A DNA stretch of 64,000 bases, taken from Pseudomonas jessenii. Its GTDB lineage: Bacteria; Pseudomonadota; Gammaproteobacteria; Pseudomonadales; Pseudomonadaceae. This document shows positions 23,452 to 31,958 of this stretch, one piece after another. The DNA lies in assembly GCF_002236115.1 (NCBI RefSeq), contig NZ_NIWT01000001.1, positions 868,001 through 932,000 of the forward strand. The letters run 5' to 3'. The notes below the pieces were generated by a model. That model worked only from the letters and a program-made list of their open reading frames with translations. It was not told the origin of the DNA and did no database searches. Every line of letters begins with the position of its first letter. Position 1 is the stretch's first letter. The position numbers were made by a program, and so were the translations under genes.

Positions 23452-25836
23452 TCAGTGGGCGAACAACGAATTGCCCTTCTGCCCCGCCAGTTTCTCCGGC
23501 TTGATCAGGAACCGCGCCAGTGCCGGCAACAGCCACAGCGCACCGAACATGTTCCACAGCAACATGAAGGTCAGCATCAGGCCCATGTCGGCCTGGAACT
23601 TGATGGCCGAGAAGATCCAGGTGCACACGCCGATGGCCAGGCACAGACCGGTGAACAGCACCGCCTTACCGGTGGACTTCAGTGTCTGGTAGTACGCCTC
23701 TTGCAGCGGCAGGCCGGCACGCAGGAAGCTTTCCAGGCGGCTGTAGATGTAGATGCCGTAGTCCACGCCAATCCCCACCCCGAGCGCCACGACCGGCAGG
23801 GTCGCCACTTTCACGCCGATACCCATGAAGGCCATCAGGGCATTGCCGAGTACCGAGGTCAGCACCAGCGGCAGCACGATGCACAAGGTCGCCGCCCACG
23901 AACGGAAGGTGATCATGCACATGACCGCGACGCAGATGTACACCAGGACCAGGATGGTCAGTTCGGACTTCTTGATCACCTCGTTGGTGGCCGCCTCGAT
24001 CCCGGCGTTACCGGCAGCGAGGATGAACTCCAGGCCTTCCTTGTTGTTTTCCTTGGCGAACTCCTGCACCGCATGTACCGCGCGATCCAGGGTCTCTGCC
24101 TTGTGATCGTTGAGGAACACCAGCACCGGCGCCACGGAACAGCTGTTGTTGTACAGGCCGTCAGCGCGGGCAATGGAGTTGTTCAGCACATCAGGGTTAC
24201 GCGACAGGGTTTCCCATTTCAGGTTGCCCTCGTTCATGCCCTTGATCATTTGCTTGGACACGGTCACCAGGGAAATCGCCGACTGCACGCCCTCGGTGTT
24301 CTGCATCTTCCACATCAGCTCGTCGATCGGCGCCATGGCTTCGTAGCGCGAACAGCCTTCGGACTTGGTCTTGACCATCACCACCAACACGTCGGAGCTG
24401 GTGGAGTAGTTGTTGATGATGAAGTTGTTGTCCTTGTTGTAGCGCGAGTCCGGACGCAGCTCCGGGGCACCCTGGTCGAGGTCGCCGATTTTCAGGTTCT
24501 GGCTGTACCAAAGGCCGCCGCCAAAGGCGATCAGTGCCAGCAGAATGGAAACCGGGGCCACTTTCGCGCTGGCAAAGTTCGACAACAGGCGCCAGAACGG
24601 ATGCTCGCGAGTCGCGTCCTTTTTGCTGCGGTCGACGGCACGCTTGCTGATGCCGACATAGGAAATCGCCACTGGCAACAGGATCAGGTTGGTGAACACG
24701 ATCACCGCCACACCGATGGATGCGCCGATGGCCAGCTCACGGATCACACCGATATCGATGATCAGCAGCGTGATGAAACCCACGGCATCGGCGAGGATCG
24801 CGATCATCCCCGGCAGGAACAATTGACGGAAGGTGCGACGCGCCGCCGTCAGGGCGTTGTCCGCCTCACTCGATTGCAGGGCGATCCCGTTGATCTTCTG
24901 CACGCCGTGGGAAATACCGATGGCGAAGATCAGGAACGGTACCAACATCGAATAGGGGTCGAGCCCGAAGCCGAAGAAGTGCATCAAGCCCAGTTGCCAG
25001 ATCACTGCCACCAGCGTCGTGCTCAACACGGCGACGGTACTGCGCAGGCAGTTGGTGAACCACAGCAAGAGGATCAGGGTGATGACGAAGGCAACGCCGA
25101 AGAACATCACCACCATCACCAGGCCATCGATGAGGTCACCGACTTTCTTGGCGAAACCGACGATGTGGATCTTCACGTTCGGGTTCTGTGCTTCGAACTT
25201 GGTGCGGATCTTGTCCTCAAGCTCGTGGGAGAACTGGCGATAGTCCAGCGCCAGCAGCTTGCCCTGGTCCTGCGGGTCCGGATAGGACTCCAGCAACGGA
25301 ATGTCGACGATGCTCGATTTGAAATCGTTGGACACCAACCGCCCGACCTGACCCGACTTGAGCACGTTGTTGCGCAACAGATCGAGGCTGGCCTGGGAGC
25401 CGTTGTAGCTTTGCGGAATCACTTCACCGCCGGCGAAGCCCTCTTCAGTCACTTCGGTCCAGCGAACGCTGGGGCTCCACAGCGACTTGAGGCCGGAACG
25501 GTCGACGCCGGAGATGTAGAACACCTCGTCGTTGATCTGACGCAGGGTCTCCATGTACTCCTTGGAGAAGATGTCGCCATCGGTGGCTTCCACCGAGATC
25601 CGCACGGTGTTGCCCAGGTTCGCCAGATCGTTGCGGTGCTCCATCATCTTCTGGATGAAGGGGTGCTCCAGCGGGATCATTTTTTCGAAGCTGGTGGACG
25701 GACGGATCAGCGTCGCCTGCCAGAACAGAAAAATACTGACCAGCAGGCAGATCGTGATCACTGCCGGGCGGTTGTTGAAGATCAGGCGCTCGAGGAACGT
25801 CGCCTTGTCCTGGTGATGAGTACTCAAGGAAGTCAT
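23452..25836 (-). CDS. RND-superfamily exporter (MMPL/HAE3-type)
   Basis: This 794-residue inner-membrane RND protein has one helix near residues 24-45, a large periplasmic loop, and a five-helix block near 240-400. The whole arrangement is then repeated, giving about twelve helices in total. It is shorter than drug-efflux RND pumps and fits the MMPL/hydrophobe exporter group thought to move lipids or hydrophobic compounds. Conserved Gly/Asp residues of the helical blocks are seen in GVGIGVDYGIYIYSR. It is coupled with the YCF48-like gene 28 bases upstream. Substrate unknown. Confidence 0.9.
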   Translation of the reverse strand: MTSLSTHHQDKATFLERLIFNNRPAVITICLLVSIFLFWQATLIRPSTSFEKMIPLEHPFIQKMMEHRNDLANLGNTVRISVEATDGDIFSKEYMETLRQINDEVFYISGVDRSGLKSLWSPSVRWTEVTEEGFAGGEVIPQSYNGSQASLDLLRNNVLKSGQVGRLVSNDFKSSIVDIPLLESYPDPQDQGKLLALDYRQFSHELEDKIRTKFEAQNPNVKIHIVGFAKKVGDLIDGLVMVVMFFGVAFVITLILLLWFTNCLRSTVAVLSTTLVAVIWQLGLMHFFGFGLDPYSMLVPFLIFAIGISHGVQKINGIALQSSEADNALTAARRTFRQLFLPGMIAILADAVGFITLLIIDIGVIRELAIGASIGVAVIVFTNLILLPVAISYVGISKRAVDRSKKDATREHPFWRLLSNFASAKVAPVSILLALIAFGGGLWYSQNLKIGDLDQGAPELRPDSRYNKDNNFIINNYSTSSDVLVVMVKTKSEGCSRYEAMAPIDELMWKMQNTEGVQSAISLVTVSKQMIKGMNEGNLKWETLSRNPDVLNNSIARADGLYNNSCSVAPVLVFLNDHKAETLDRAVHAVQEFAKENNKEGLEFILAAGNAGIEAATNEVIKKSELTILVLVYICVAVMCMITFRSWAATLCIVLPLVLTSVLGNALMAFMGIGVKVATLPVVALGVGIGVDYGIYIYSRLESFLRAGLPLQEAYYQTLKSTGKAVLFTGLCLAIGVCTWIFSAIKFQADMGLMLTFMLLWNMFGALWLLPALARFLIKPEKLAGQKGNSLFAH

Positions 25837-25864
25837 AGCTCCGCCTTCTTATTATTAACCCGGC

Positions 25865-26917
25865 TCATTTGCCCGACTCGGTGCCGCTTGGCGAAGTGAC
25901 GCGAACGCCGCCCTGCCCGGCCAGAACCAGATTGCCATTGCCTGCCGCAGTCACTGCCGAGACGGAAATACGGTCCGGACGGTTGACCACCTTGAAGGTT
26001 TCGCCATTGTCACTGCTGCGAATGACCGAACCGCCGTTGCCGACAATCACGATGGAACCATCGTCGAGCAGCGTACCGCCGGACAGCCCGAACTCCAGGT
26101 CGCCACGTTCAGCCTTGAGCTCGACCTGGTCCCAGGTGGTGCCGAAATCCGTGGAACGGTAAAGATTGCCGCGCAGGCCGTAGGCCAGCAACGTATTGGA
26201 CTGCGCCGTACCGATCACGCCGAACAGCGAGCCTTCGTACGGGCCTTCGAGTTTCTCCCAGGTCTGGCCCCAGTCCGCGGAGCGGAACATGCTGCCCTGC
26301 TCACCGACGATGAACAGCCCGGCGTCCTTGACCGCGGCGATCGCGTTCAGGTGGTACTGGTCTTCGTTGTCCAGGCGGTCGCTGGCGTCTTCCCAATGCT
26401 TGCCACCGTCGGTGGTTTCCATCAGCGAGCCGTAGGCGCCCACGGCAAATCCGCTGTCGACGTCCTTGAACCAGACATCGAGCAGCGGCGATTCGCGTTT
26501 CAGATCTTCGAATTGCTTGGTCCAGGTCGCGCCGCCGTCCTCGCTGGCGAGGATCTGCGCGTCATGGCCGACGGCCCAGCCGTGCATGTCATCGACGAAG
26601 AACACCGACGTCAGCAGGGCCCGGGTCGGGACCTTGGCCTGGGTCCAGGTAGCGCCCTGGTCATCGGAATACAGGATGTGCCCACGATCCCCGACCGCCA
26701 CCAGGCGCTTGCCGGCGTGGACGACATCGAGCATCAGGCTTTTGGCGGCCTTGGCCGATTCAATGGAATAGACAACATCGGATGCTGGCGCCGCCGCGGC
26801 CAGCGCAGGCGCCGACAGCATGGCAGAGCCCAACAGCGAGAGCGCTGTGGCCAGCAACGCGAATTTGCGTAATGCCGGCGGGCGGCAGATACCCACACCC
26901 ATGACAGGCTCACTCAT
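25865..26917 (-). CDS. YCF48/BNR-like beta-propeller lipoprotein-sized exported protein
   Basis: The 350-residue protein carries an N-terminal signal (about residues 18-42, ending ALAAAA) and repeated propeller blades. Each blade has the pattern GxxGxILxSxDGGxTW, seen as GDRGHILYSDDQGATWT, HDAQILASEDGGATWT and GNGGSVIRSSDNGETF. This is the YCF48-type fold related to the photosystem II assembly factor Hcf136, found in heterotrophs next to RND exporters. It probably acts in the periplasm with the exporter. GGAGAAGG precedes the ATG. DUF1302/DUF1329 genes, the partners I would expect, are not in this window. Confidence 0.88.
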   Translation of the reverse strand: MSEPVMGVGICRPPALRKFALLATALSLLGSAMLSAPALAAAAPASDVVYSIESAKAAKSLMLDVVHAGKRLVAVGDRGHILYSDDQGATWTQAKVPTRALLTSVFFVDDMHGWAVGHDAQILASEDGGATWTKQFEDLKRESPLLDVWFKDVDSGFAVGAYGSLMETTDGGKHWEDASDRLDNEDQYHLNAIAAVKDAGLFIVGEQGSMFRSADWGQTWEKLEGPYEGSLFGVIGTAQSNTLLAYGLRGNLYRSTDFGTTWDQVELKAERGDLEFGLSGGTLLDDGSIVIVGNGGSVIRSSDNGETFKVVNRPDRISVSAVTAAGNGNLVLAGQGGVRVTSPSGTESGK

Positions 26918-26991
26918 AGACCTTCTCCCATTATTATTGTTAGGTCGTTCAACCTTACTGGGCGCCGCAAGGGTGCGTGTCCGGACCGGCT

Positions 26992-27014
26992 GTTTCAGAG
27001 CATAGTCCTGAAAC
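26992..27014. promoter_or_regulatory. Candidate operator upstream of the YCF48/exporter unit
   Basis: GTTTCAG and CTGAAAC form a perfect seven-base inverted repeat with nine bases between. It is centred about 85 bases before the YCF48-like start codon. Size and symmetry suit a dimeric regulator such as TetR or LuxR type; no regulator gene is adjacent. Confidence 0.4.
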
Positions 27015-27158
27015 CCGCAATCCAGAGCCCCTTCGGAAGCTGGCCTATCCTATCGGTGTTTTTTAATGTCTGACAATCGACGCCACGTTATCTTTTGTTA
27101 ACCGGGGGGATGGGGGTGGGGTTCTGAATGGTTGGGTATCAGGTGGGGTGATTGCGGT

Positions 27159-27193
27159 TTTGGTGTTTGGTGTTTGGTGTTTGGTGTTTGGTG
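27159..27193. repeat. Tandem repeat, five copies of TTTGGTG
   Basis: Five perfect consecutive copies of the heptamer TTTGGTG run directly into the left inverted arm. They lie in the gene-free stretch 26918-28170. Confidence 0.95.
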
Positions 27194-27528
27194 TACATAT
27201 CCGTTGCTGCGGTAACGGCTGCTTTTCCAATCGGCGTACATATCCATTTCTGCGGTAACGGCTGCTGGCGGTTTCGCTCTTACAGCGAGTCCCTTTTTCA
27301 AACGCCAAAAAGGAACCAAAAGGCTTCGCCCCGGCGTACGGCACCTCGCCAAGGCTCGGTGTTCCCTCGCTACGGTGTCCATCAGGGGGCATCGCCTACG
27401 GTCTGCTTCGCGACGACCTCCTCTCGATGTGTTCGACTTCGTCGAACGGCGCTACGCGCCTAACCCCCTGATGAACACCTACGCTCGGCCTGCCGAAGGG
27501 GCGAAAGATCAAAAGCCAGATCAAGATC
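27194..27528. repeat. Left arm of a large inverted repeat
   Basis: From 27237 to 27528 this sequence matches, in inverted orientation and with scattered differences, the block at 27832-28115. Shared pieces include GGTAACGG, GCTGGCGGTTTCGC, AAAAGGAACCAAAAGG and GCATCGCC. The first 43 bases (27194-27236) are a partial direct duplication of the start of the arm (TACATATCC ... CTGCGGTAACGGCTGCT). No convincing gene lies within, although frames happen to be open. Confidence 0.8.
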
Positions 27529-27529
27529 A

Positions 27530-27661
27530 AAAGCCAAAGCCAAAGCCAAAGCCAAAGCCAAAGCCAAAGCCAAAGCCAAAGCCAAAGCCAAAGCCAAAGC
27601 CAAAGCCAAAGCCAAAGCCAAAGCCAAAGCCAAAGCCAAAGCCAAAGCCAAAGCCAAAGCC
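27530..27661. repeat. Hexanucleotide tandem repeat, 22 copies of AAAGCC
   Basis: Exactly 132 bases consist of 22 perfect copies of AAAGCC. Because the unit has no stop codon in any frame, it keeps frames open on both strands and creates artificial Lys-Pro, Ala-Leu, Gly-Phe and Trp-Leu repeat proteins. Nearby AAAAGCCAGATC and similar words suggest the unit grew from local sequence. Confidence 0.97.
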
Positions 27662-27722
27662 GTAGATGGGGGTTCTGAAAATGTTGTGCAACCAGATAGG
27701 ATTCAAGCGACTGGCAGGCCGC

Positions 27723-27748
27723 CATCGCGAGCAAGCTCGCTCCCACAG
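27723..27748. repeat. Single REP
   Basis: One unpaired copy of the REP (CCATCGCGAGCAAGCTCGCTC...) lies between the hexanucleotide array and the right inverted arm. Confidence 0.85.
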
Positions 27749-27831
27749 AAGAGCAAAAAGCAGAGCATCCCGCACCACCGCGTCGCTTCTCACCACTCAT
27801 CAGGCCGAGCGTTAGCTCGCCTGCAGCTCTT

Positions 27832-28115
27832 GATCTTGATCCACCCGCCCCCTCGGCAGGCTGAGCGGAGGTGTTCATCCGGGGATTGGCGCGCAGCGCC
27901 GTTCGACGCAGTCGAACACATCGCATGTAGGTGCCAGCGAAGCCAACCGGAGGGCGATGCCCCCGGATGAATGCCGCAGCGAAGGAACCCCGAGCCTAAG
28001 CGAGGGGCCGTACGTAAGGGGCGAGACCTTTTGGTTCCTTTTGGGGCGTTTGCCAAAAGGGACTCGCCGTAAGGGCGAAACCGCCAGCCGCCGTTACCGA
28101 AGAAACGGATATGTA
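27832..28115. repeat. Right arm of a large inverted repeat
   Basis: This is the inverted partner of 27237-27528. Both arms end in the same words, GATCAAGATC on the inner side and TACATATCC on the outer side, read on opposite strands. The arms are 292 and 284 bases long. The rest of the gap to 28170 holds a short imperfect hairpin (28129-28159) after pepN, without a T-run. Confidence 0.8.
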
Positions 28116-28170
28116 CTCAATCAACCATGAACCTGGTCGGCCCAAAGGCCGCCAAGTTCAAAAGCCAAGA

Positions 28171-30828
28171 TCAAGCCAAACTCTTGCTGACCACTTCAAA
28201 CACATCACTGGACAACTGCCCCGAAGCCCGAATCCGCTCCAGCTCCGCCTTCATCAAAGCCTGACGAGCACTGTCGTACTTGCGCCAGCGAGTCAAAGGC
28301 GCCAACTGCCGAGAAGCAATCTGCGGATTGAAGCCATTCAACTCGATCACCAAATCCGCCAGGAAGCGATACCCGGAACCGTCAGCGGCATGGAAGTTGA
28401 CCAGGTTCTGCCCGGCAAACGCACCGACCAATGCCCGCACCTTGTTCGGATTCTTGATGTTGAACGCAGGATGCTGCATCAACTGACGAACCCGCTCCAG
28501 ACCACCAGGCAACACGCTGCCGGCCTGGACGCTGAACCACTGGTCCATGACCAGCGGGTTGTCCTTGAAGTGCTCGGCGAAGCTGGCCAGTGCCTTGGCC
28601 TTCTCGGCTTCGAACGGTGAATTGACCAACACGGCAAGTGCGGTCAGGCGCTCGGTCATGTTGTCGCACGAATCGAACTGCTCCAGAGTCGCAGCCACAA
28701 CTTCCGGCTTGCCGCTGAGCATCAGGTACGACAGCGCAATGTTCTGCAACGCGCGGCGAGCGAAGTGCTCGGCTTCGGCCACGTACGGCGTCTGCTTCGA
28801 CAACTCGCGATTGGCCTGATAACGCAGCCACAAACCTTCGAACAACGCGTCAGCCAGTTGCTTACGGGCAAATTCACGCGCCGTGTGAATCGCTTCGACA
28901 TCCGCCACTTCGCTGATCTCGGTCAGGTACGCCTCGCTTGGCAGAGAGAGCATTTCCGCGACCATCGCCTGATCCAGCGACTCATCCGAAAGCACCGTGC
29001 GCAACGCTGACACCAGACGCTGATCGAGTACCAGCGCTTCGCCCTTCTGCTGCTGGGCGATCAGCTCTTGCAGCACCTGCACCGACAGCTGCTGGCCGGC
29101 ATCCCAGCGGTTGAAGCCGTCGCTGTCATGCTGCATCAGGAACATCAGCTGATCACGGTTGTACGGGAAGCTCAATTTCACCGGCGCCGAGAAGCCGCGC
29201 AGCAACGACGGCAACGGTTGTTCGGCGATGTCGACGAAGGTGAAAGTCTGCTCGGCTTCGGTCACCGAAATGACCCGCGAGGTGCCTTGCGCGGTGGCTT
29301 CACCGGACAGACGCAGGGCAATCGCTGCCCCTTTGGAATCCAGCAGCCCCAGTTCGACCGGGATCACGAACGGCAGTTTTTGCACCTTGTCCGGGGTTTC
29401 CGGGCAGCTCTGACGGAAGGTCAGGCTGTAGGTTTTCGCCGCCGCGTCATAAGACTCGCTCACCGCCAGGCGCGGTGTACCGGCCTGGCTGTACCAGCGC
29501 TTGAACTGGGTCAGGTCAACGCCATTGGCATCTTCCATGGCCTTGATGAAGTCATCGCAGGTCACGGCCTGGCCGTCGTGGCGTTCGAAGTACAGGTCGC
29601 TGCCTTTGCGGAAGCCTTCGGCGCCGAGCAAGGTGTGGATCATGCCGACCACTTCCGAGCCCTTTTCGTACACGGTCAGGGTGTAGAAGTTGGAAATCTC
29701 GATGAAGCTGTCCGGGCGCACGGCGTGGGCCATGGGGCCGGCGTCTTCGGCGAACTGGTGGGTGCGCAGGTACGCCACATCCTGGATGCGCTTGACCGTG
29801 GCCGAGTTCATGTCCGAGGAGAAACCGGCATCGCGGAACACGGTGAAGCCTTCCTTGAGCGACAGCTGGAACCAGTCGCGGCAGGTCACGCGGTTACCCG
29901 ACCAGTTGTGGAAGTACTCGTGGGCGACGATCGCCTCGACCCGCTGGTGCGCGGCATCGGTGGCGGTTTCGGCCTTGGCCAGCACGGCGCTGGAGTTGAA
30001 AATGTTGAGGCCCTTGTTTTCCATGGCGCCCATGTTGAAGTCATTCACGGCGACGATCATGAAGATGTCCAGGTCGTACTCGCGACCGTAGACCTCTTCG
30101 TCCCAGCGCATGGATTTCTTCAGGCTGTTCATCGCGTGCTGGCACTTGTCGATGTTTTCCGGCTCGACGTAAATGCGCAGCGCCACGTTGCGCTCGCTCA
30201 TGGTGGTGAAGCTGTCTTCGACGCACCACAGATCGCCGGCCACCAGCGCAAACAGGTACGCCGGTTTCTTGAACGGGTCTTCCCAGGTCGCCCAGTGCCG
30301 GCCCTCTTCACCGAGACCGGAAGCGATCGGGTTGCCGTTGGACAGCAGCACCGGATAACTGTGTTGTTCGGCGACGACCGTGGTGGTGAAGGTGCTCATC
30401 ACGTCCGGGCGGTCGAGGTAATAGGTGATCTTGCGAAAACCTTCGGCCTCGCACTGGGTGCAGAACATCGTGCCGGACTTGTACAAGCCTTCCAGCGCGG
30501 TATTGGTTTCCGGGTGGATCCGGACGCTGGTATCGACCGTGAAGGTGGTGCTGGTCGGGTGCAGGGTCAGGTGATTCTCGGTCAGCTGATACTGCGCCTC
30601 GGAAAGCTCCTGGTCGGCAAGAGTGACCGACAGCAGTTCCAGCTGCTGGCCGTCCAGCACCAGCGGCGGCAGGCCCGGGCCACGCTCGGGGTTGCGGCGC
30701 ATCACCAGTTGCGCATGGACCAGGCTGTGGTCCTCGTACAACTCGAAGGTCAGGTGCGTTTCGTCGATCAGGTACTCGGGCGCCTGATAGTCCTTGAGGT
30801 AGATCATCTTCGGTTGTTCGGTGCGCAT
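28171..30828 (-). CDS. pepN: Aminopeptidase N
   Basis: PepN is a cytoplasmic M1-family zinc metalloprotease that removes N-terminal residues from peptides. The 885-residue length is standard. The substrate-recognition GAMEN motif is at 267-271. The zinc site HEYFH is at 303-307, with the third ligand Glu326 in LSLKEGFTVF. The N-terminal beta domain and the long C-terminal helical domain follow family order. The start at 30828 has AAGGA upstream. It is the last gene of a leftward run; the DUF2797 gene ends ten bases before it. Confidence 0.97.
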   Translation of the reverse strand: MRTEQPKMIYLKDYQAPEYLIDETHLTFELYEDHSLVHAQLVMRRNPERGPGLPPLVLDGQQLELLSVTLADQELSEAQYQLTENHLTLHPTSTTFTVDTSVRIHPETNTALEGLYKSGTMFCTQCEAEGFRKITYYLDRPDVMSTFTTTVVAEQHSYPVLLSNGNPIASGLGEEGRHWATWEDPFKKPAYLFALVAGDLWCVEDSFTTMSERNVALRIYVEPENIDKCQHAMNSLKKSMRWDEEVYGREYDLDIFMIVAVNDFNMGAMENKGLNIFNSSAVLAKAETATDAAHQRVEAIVAHEYFHNWSGNRVTCRDWFQLSLKEGFTVFRDAGFSSDMNSATVKRIQDVAYLRTHQFAEDAGPMAHAVRPDSFIEISNFYTLTVYEKGSEVVGMIHTLLGAEGFRKGSDLYFERHDGQAVTCDDFIKAMEDANGVDLTQFKRWYSQAGTPRLAVSESYDAAAKTYSLTFRQSCPETPDKVQKLPFVIPVELGLLDSKGAAIALRLSGEATAQGTSRVISVTEAEQTFTFVDIAEQPLPSLLRGFSAPVKLSFPYNRDQLMFLMQHDSDGFNRWDAGQQLSVQVLQELIAQQQKGEALVLDQRLVSALRTVLSDESLDQAMVAEMLSLPSEAYLTEISEVADVEAIHTAREFARKQLADALFEGLWLRYQANRELSKQTPYVAEAEHFARRALQNIALSYLMLSGKPEVVAATLEQFDSCDNMTERLTALAVLVNSPFEAEKAKALASFAEHFKDNPLVMDQWFSVQAGSVLPGGLERVRQLMQHPAFNIKNPNKVRALVGAFAGQNLVNFHAADGSGYRFLADLVIELNGFNPQIASRQLAPLTRWRKYDSARQALMKAELERIRASGQLSSDVFEVVSKSLA

Positions 30829-30838
30829 GCTGGAGTCC

Positions 30839-31669
30839 TTACTGATGCACGGCGAGCTGGTAAGCCGTGTATTTACGAATGTTGATCACGCCGGTGTCGA
30901 AGATCAGGTATTGACCCTTGATCCCCATCAGCGTGCCTTCGGCAATCGGGTTCTTGTCCAGGTTGAAGCTGACGATCTTCGCCGGGTACTGCTCGACCGG
31001 GTAGCGGATTTCCAGCGGTTCGACGTCGGTCACCGGCTGGATCGCCTGCAAGCCAAATCGCTGCTGCAACCCGAGCAAGCCTTCGGCACAGCTGTCGAAC
31101 AGTTGGTCGCGGACCTCGGCCAGGTTCACCGCCGCCGCATCGCCCTTGAGCAAAGCGCGCCAGTTGGTCTTGTCGGCCACCTGGCTGCGCAACAGATCCT
31201 CGACGAAACCGGACTGCTGGCGAGTCGATACGCGCATGATCGGCAAGGCCTGGCTCGCCCCCTGGTCGAGCCAGCGGGTCGGCAACTGGGTGGCGCGGGT
31301 AATCCCGACTTTGACCCCCGACGAATTGGCCAGGTACACCACGTGATCGGTCATGCAGAACTTCTCGCCCCACTCAGGCTCCCGGCAGGTGCCGGCCTCG
31401 AAGTGGCAGCGTTCCGGGCTCATGATGCACACGTCGCACTGGGCCAGTTTGGTCATGCACGGGTAGCAGTAACCTTGGCTGAAACTGGTCTTGGTCTTGC
31501 GTCCGCAATGGGTGCAGTGGATCGCGCCCAGGTATTCCAGGCGCACCGTGGTACCGATCAACGGATTGACCGGGACCTCGGTTTCGCCCAGACGAAATGC
31601 GTATTGCACGTTCGGCCCGTCCAGGCGCGCCGACATTTTGCTGATTGCACCGCGGCCAATCTCGATCAA
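30839..31669 (-). CDS. DUF2797 zinc-binding protein
   Basis: A 276-residue protein with a cysteine-rich N-terminal half: CTHC, CYPC, CDVC and further Cys/His residues between about residues 46 and 98, probably binding two or more zinc ions. The C-terminal part is without recognisable catalytic motifs. It fits DUF2797. I take TTG at 31669, giving MIEIGRGAISKMSARLDG. That codon forms a TTGA overlap with the stop of yeaC, which suggests coupling; the longer frame upstream lies wholly inside yeaC. Function unknown, possibly nucleic-acid related given the zinc ribbons. Confidence 0.85.
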   Translation of the reverse strand: MIEIGRGAISKMSARLDGPNVQYAFRLGETEVPVNPLIGTTVRLEYLGAIHCTHCGRKTKTSFSQGYCYPCMTKLAQCDVCIMSPERCHFEAGTCREPEWGEKFCMTDHVVYLANSSGVKVGITRATQLPTRWLDQGASQALPIMRVSTRQQSGFVEDLLRSQVADKTNWRALLKGDAAAVNLAEVRDQLFDSCAEGLLGLQQRFGLQAIQPVTDVEPLEIRYPVEQYPAKIVSFNLDKNPIAEGTLMGIKGQYLIFDTGVINIRKYTAYQLAVHQ

Positions 31670-31926
31670 TGGATGGCATCCGACTTGAACAGAATATTCG
31701 GCACTTGAATCGACTTGGAGCTGCATTCCTGCGGGCCCATGTAGCCGGTGCGCTGGTCCTCTGGCAGGTTCTGGATTTCCCAGGCGATCATCGCCTGCAG
31801 CGACAGCTCGCGTTGTTCGGCGGTGAGCTTGCCACCGTCCGACCATTTGCCGATTTCCACGGCCAGTTTCAGGCTCTCGTAGATATCGGGGGTGATGTTC
31901 TTGATCATTTCGTTAAAAGAGGACAT
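31666..31926 (-). CDS. yeaC: YeaC-family (DUF1315) protein
   Basis: An 86-residue soluble protein starting MSSFNEMIKNITPDIYESLK and containing LAVEIGKWSDG and MIAWEIQNLPEDQRTGYM. This matches the DUF1315/YeaC family, common in gamma-proteobacteria and of unknown function. The gene lies between the rhomboid gene and DUF2797 and overlaps the latter by four bases. Confidence 0.88.
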   Translation of the reverse strand: MSSFNEMIKNITPDIYESLKLAVEIGKWSDGGKLTAEQRELSLQAMIAWEIQNLPEDQRTGYMGPQECSSKSIQVPNILFKSDAIH

Positions 31927-31958
31927 TGGGTCTCCGTCTCTTTATTGCATGTTCTGAA

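Noticed and set aside
23290..25899. 869-residue plus-strand frame opposite the RND exporter
   Set aside because: Rich in His and Gln as expected of an antisense shadow. It starts in a REPIN and runs through the terminator.
27530..27661. CRISPR-like array
   Set aside because: The units are six bases long and contiguous with no spacers, so it is a microsatellite.
27375..27665. Open frame for a Lys-Pro repeat protein
   Set aside because: The repeat has no stop in any frame, so open frames through it are automatic on both strands. There is no ribosome site, and the frame starts inside a noncoding inverted arm.
27396..27926. Minus-strand frame with Trp-Leu repeats and a charged start
   Set aside because: Same cause: microsatellite plus repeat arms. 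Its start lies in the right arm and its content is that of the dispersed repeat, not of a protein.
28129..28159. Intrinsic terminator after pepN
   Set aside because: An imperfect stem is present, but no T-run follows it on the pepN strand.
29068..30885. 605-residue plus-strand frame opposite pepN
   Set aside because: Antisense shadow of pepN with no recognisable motif.
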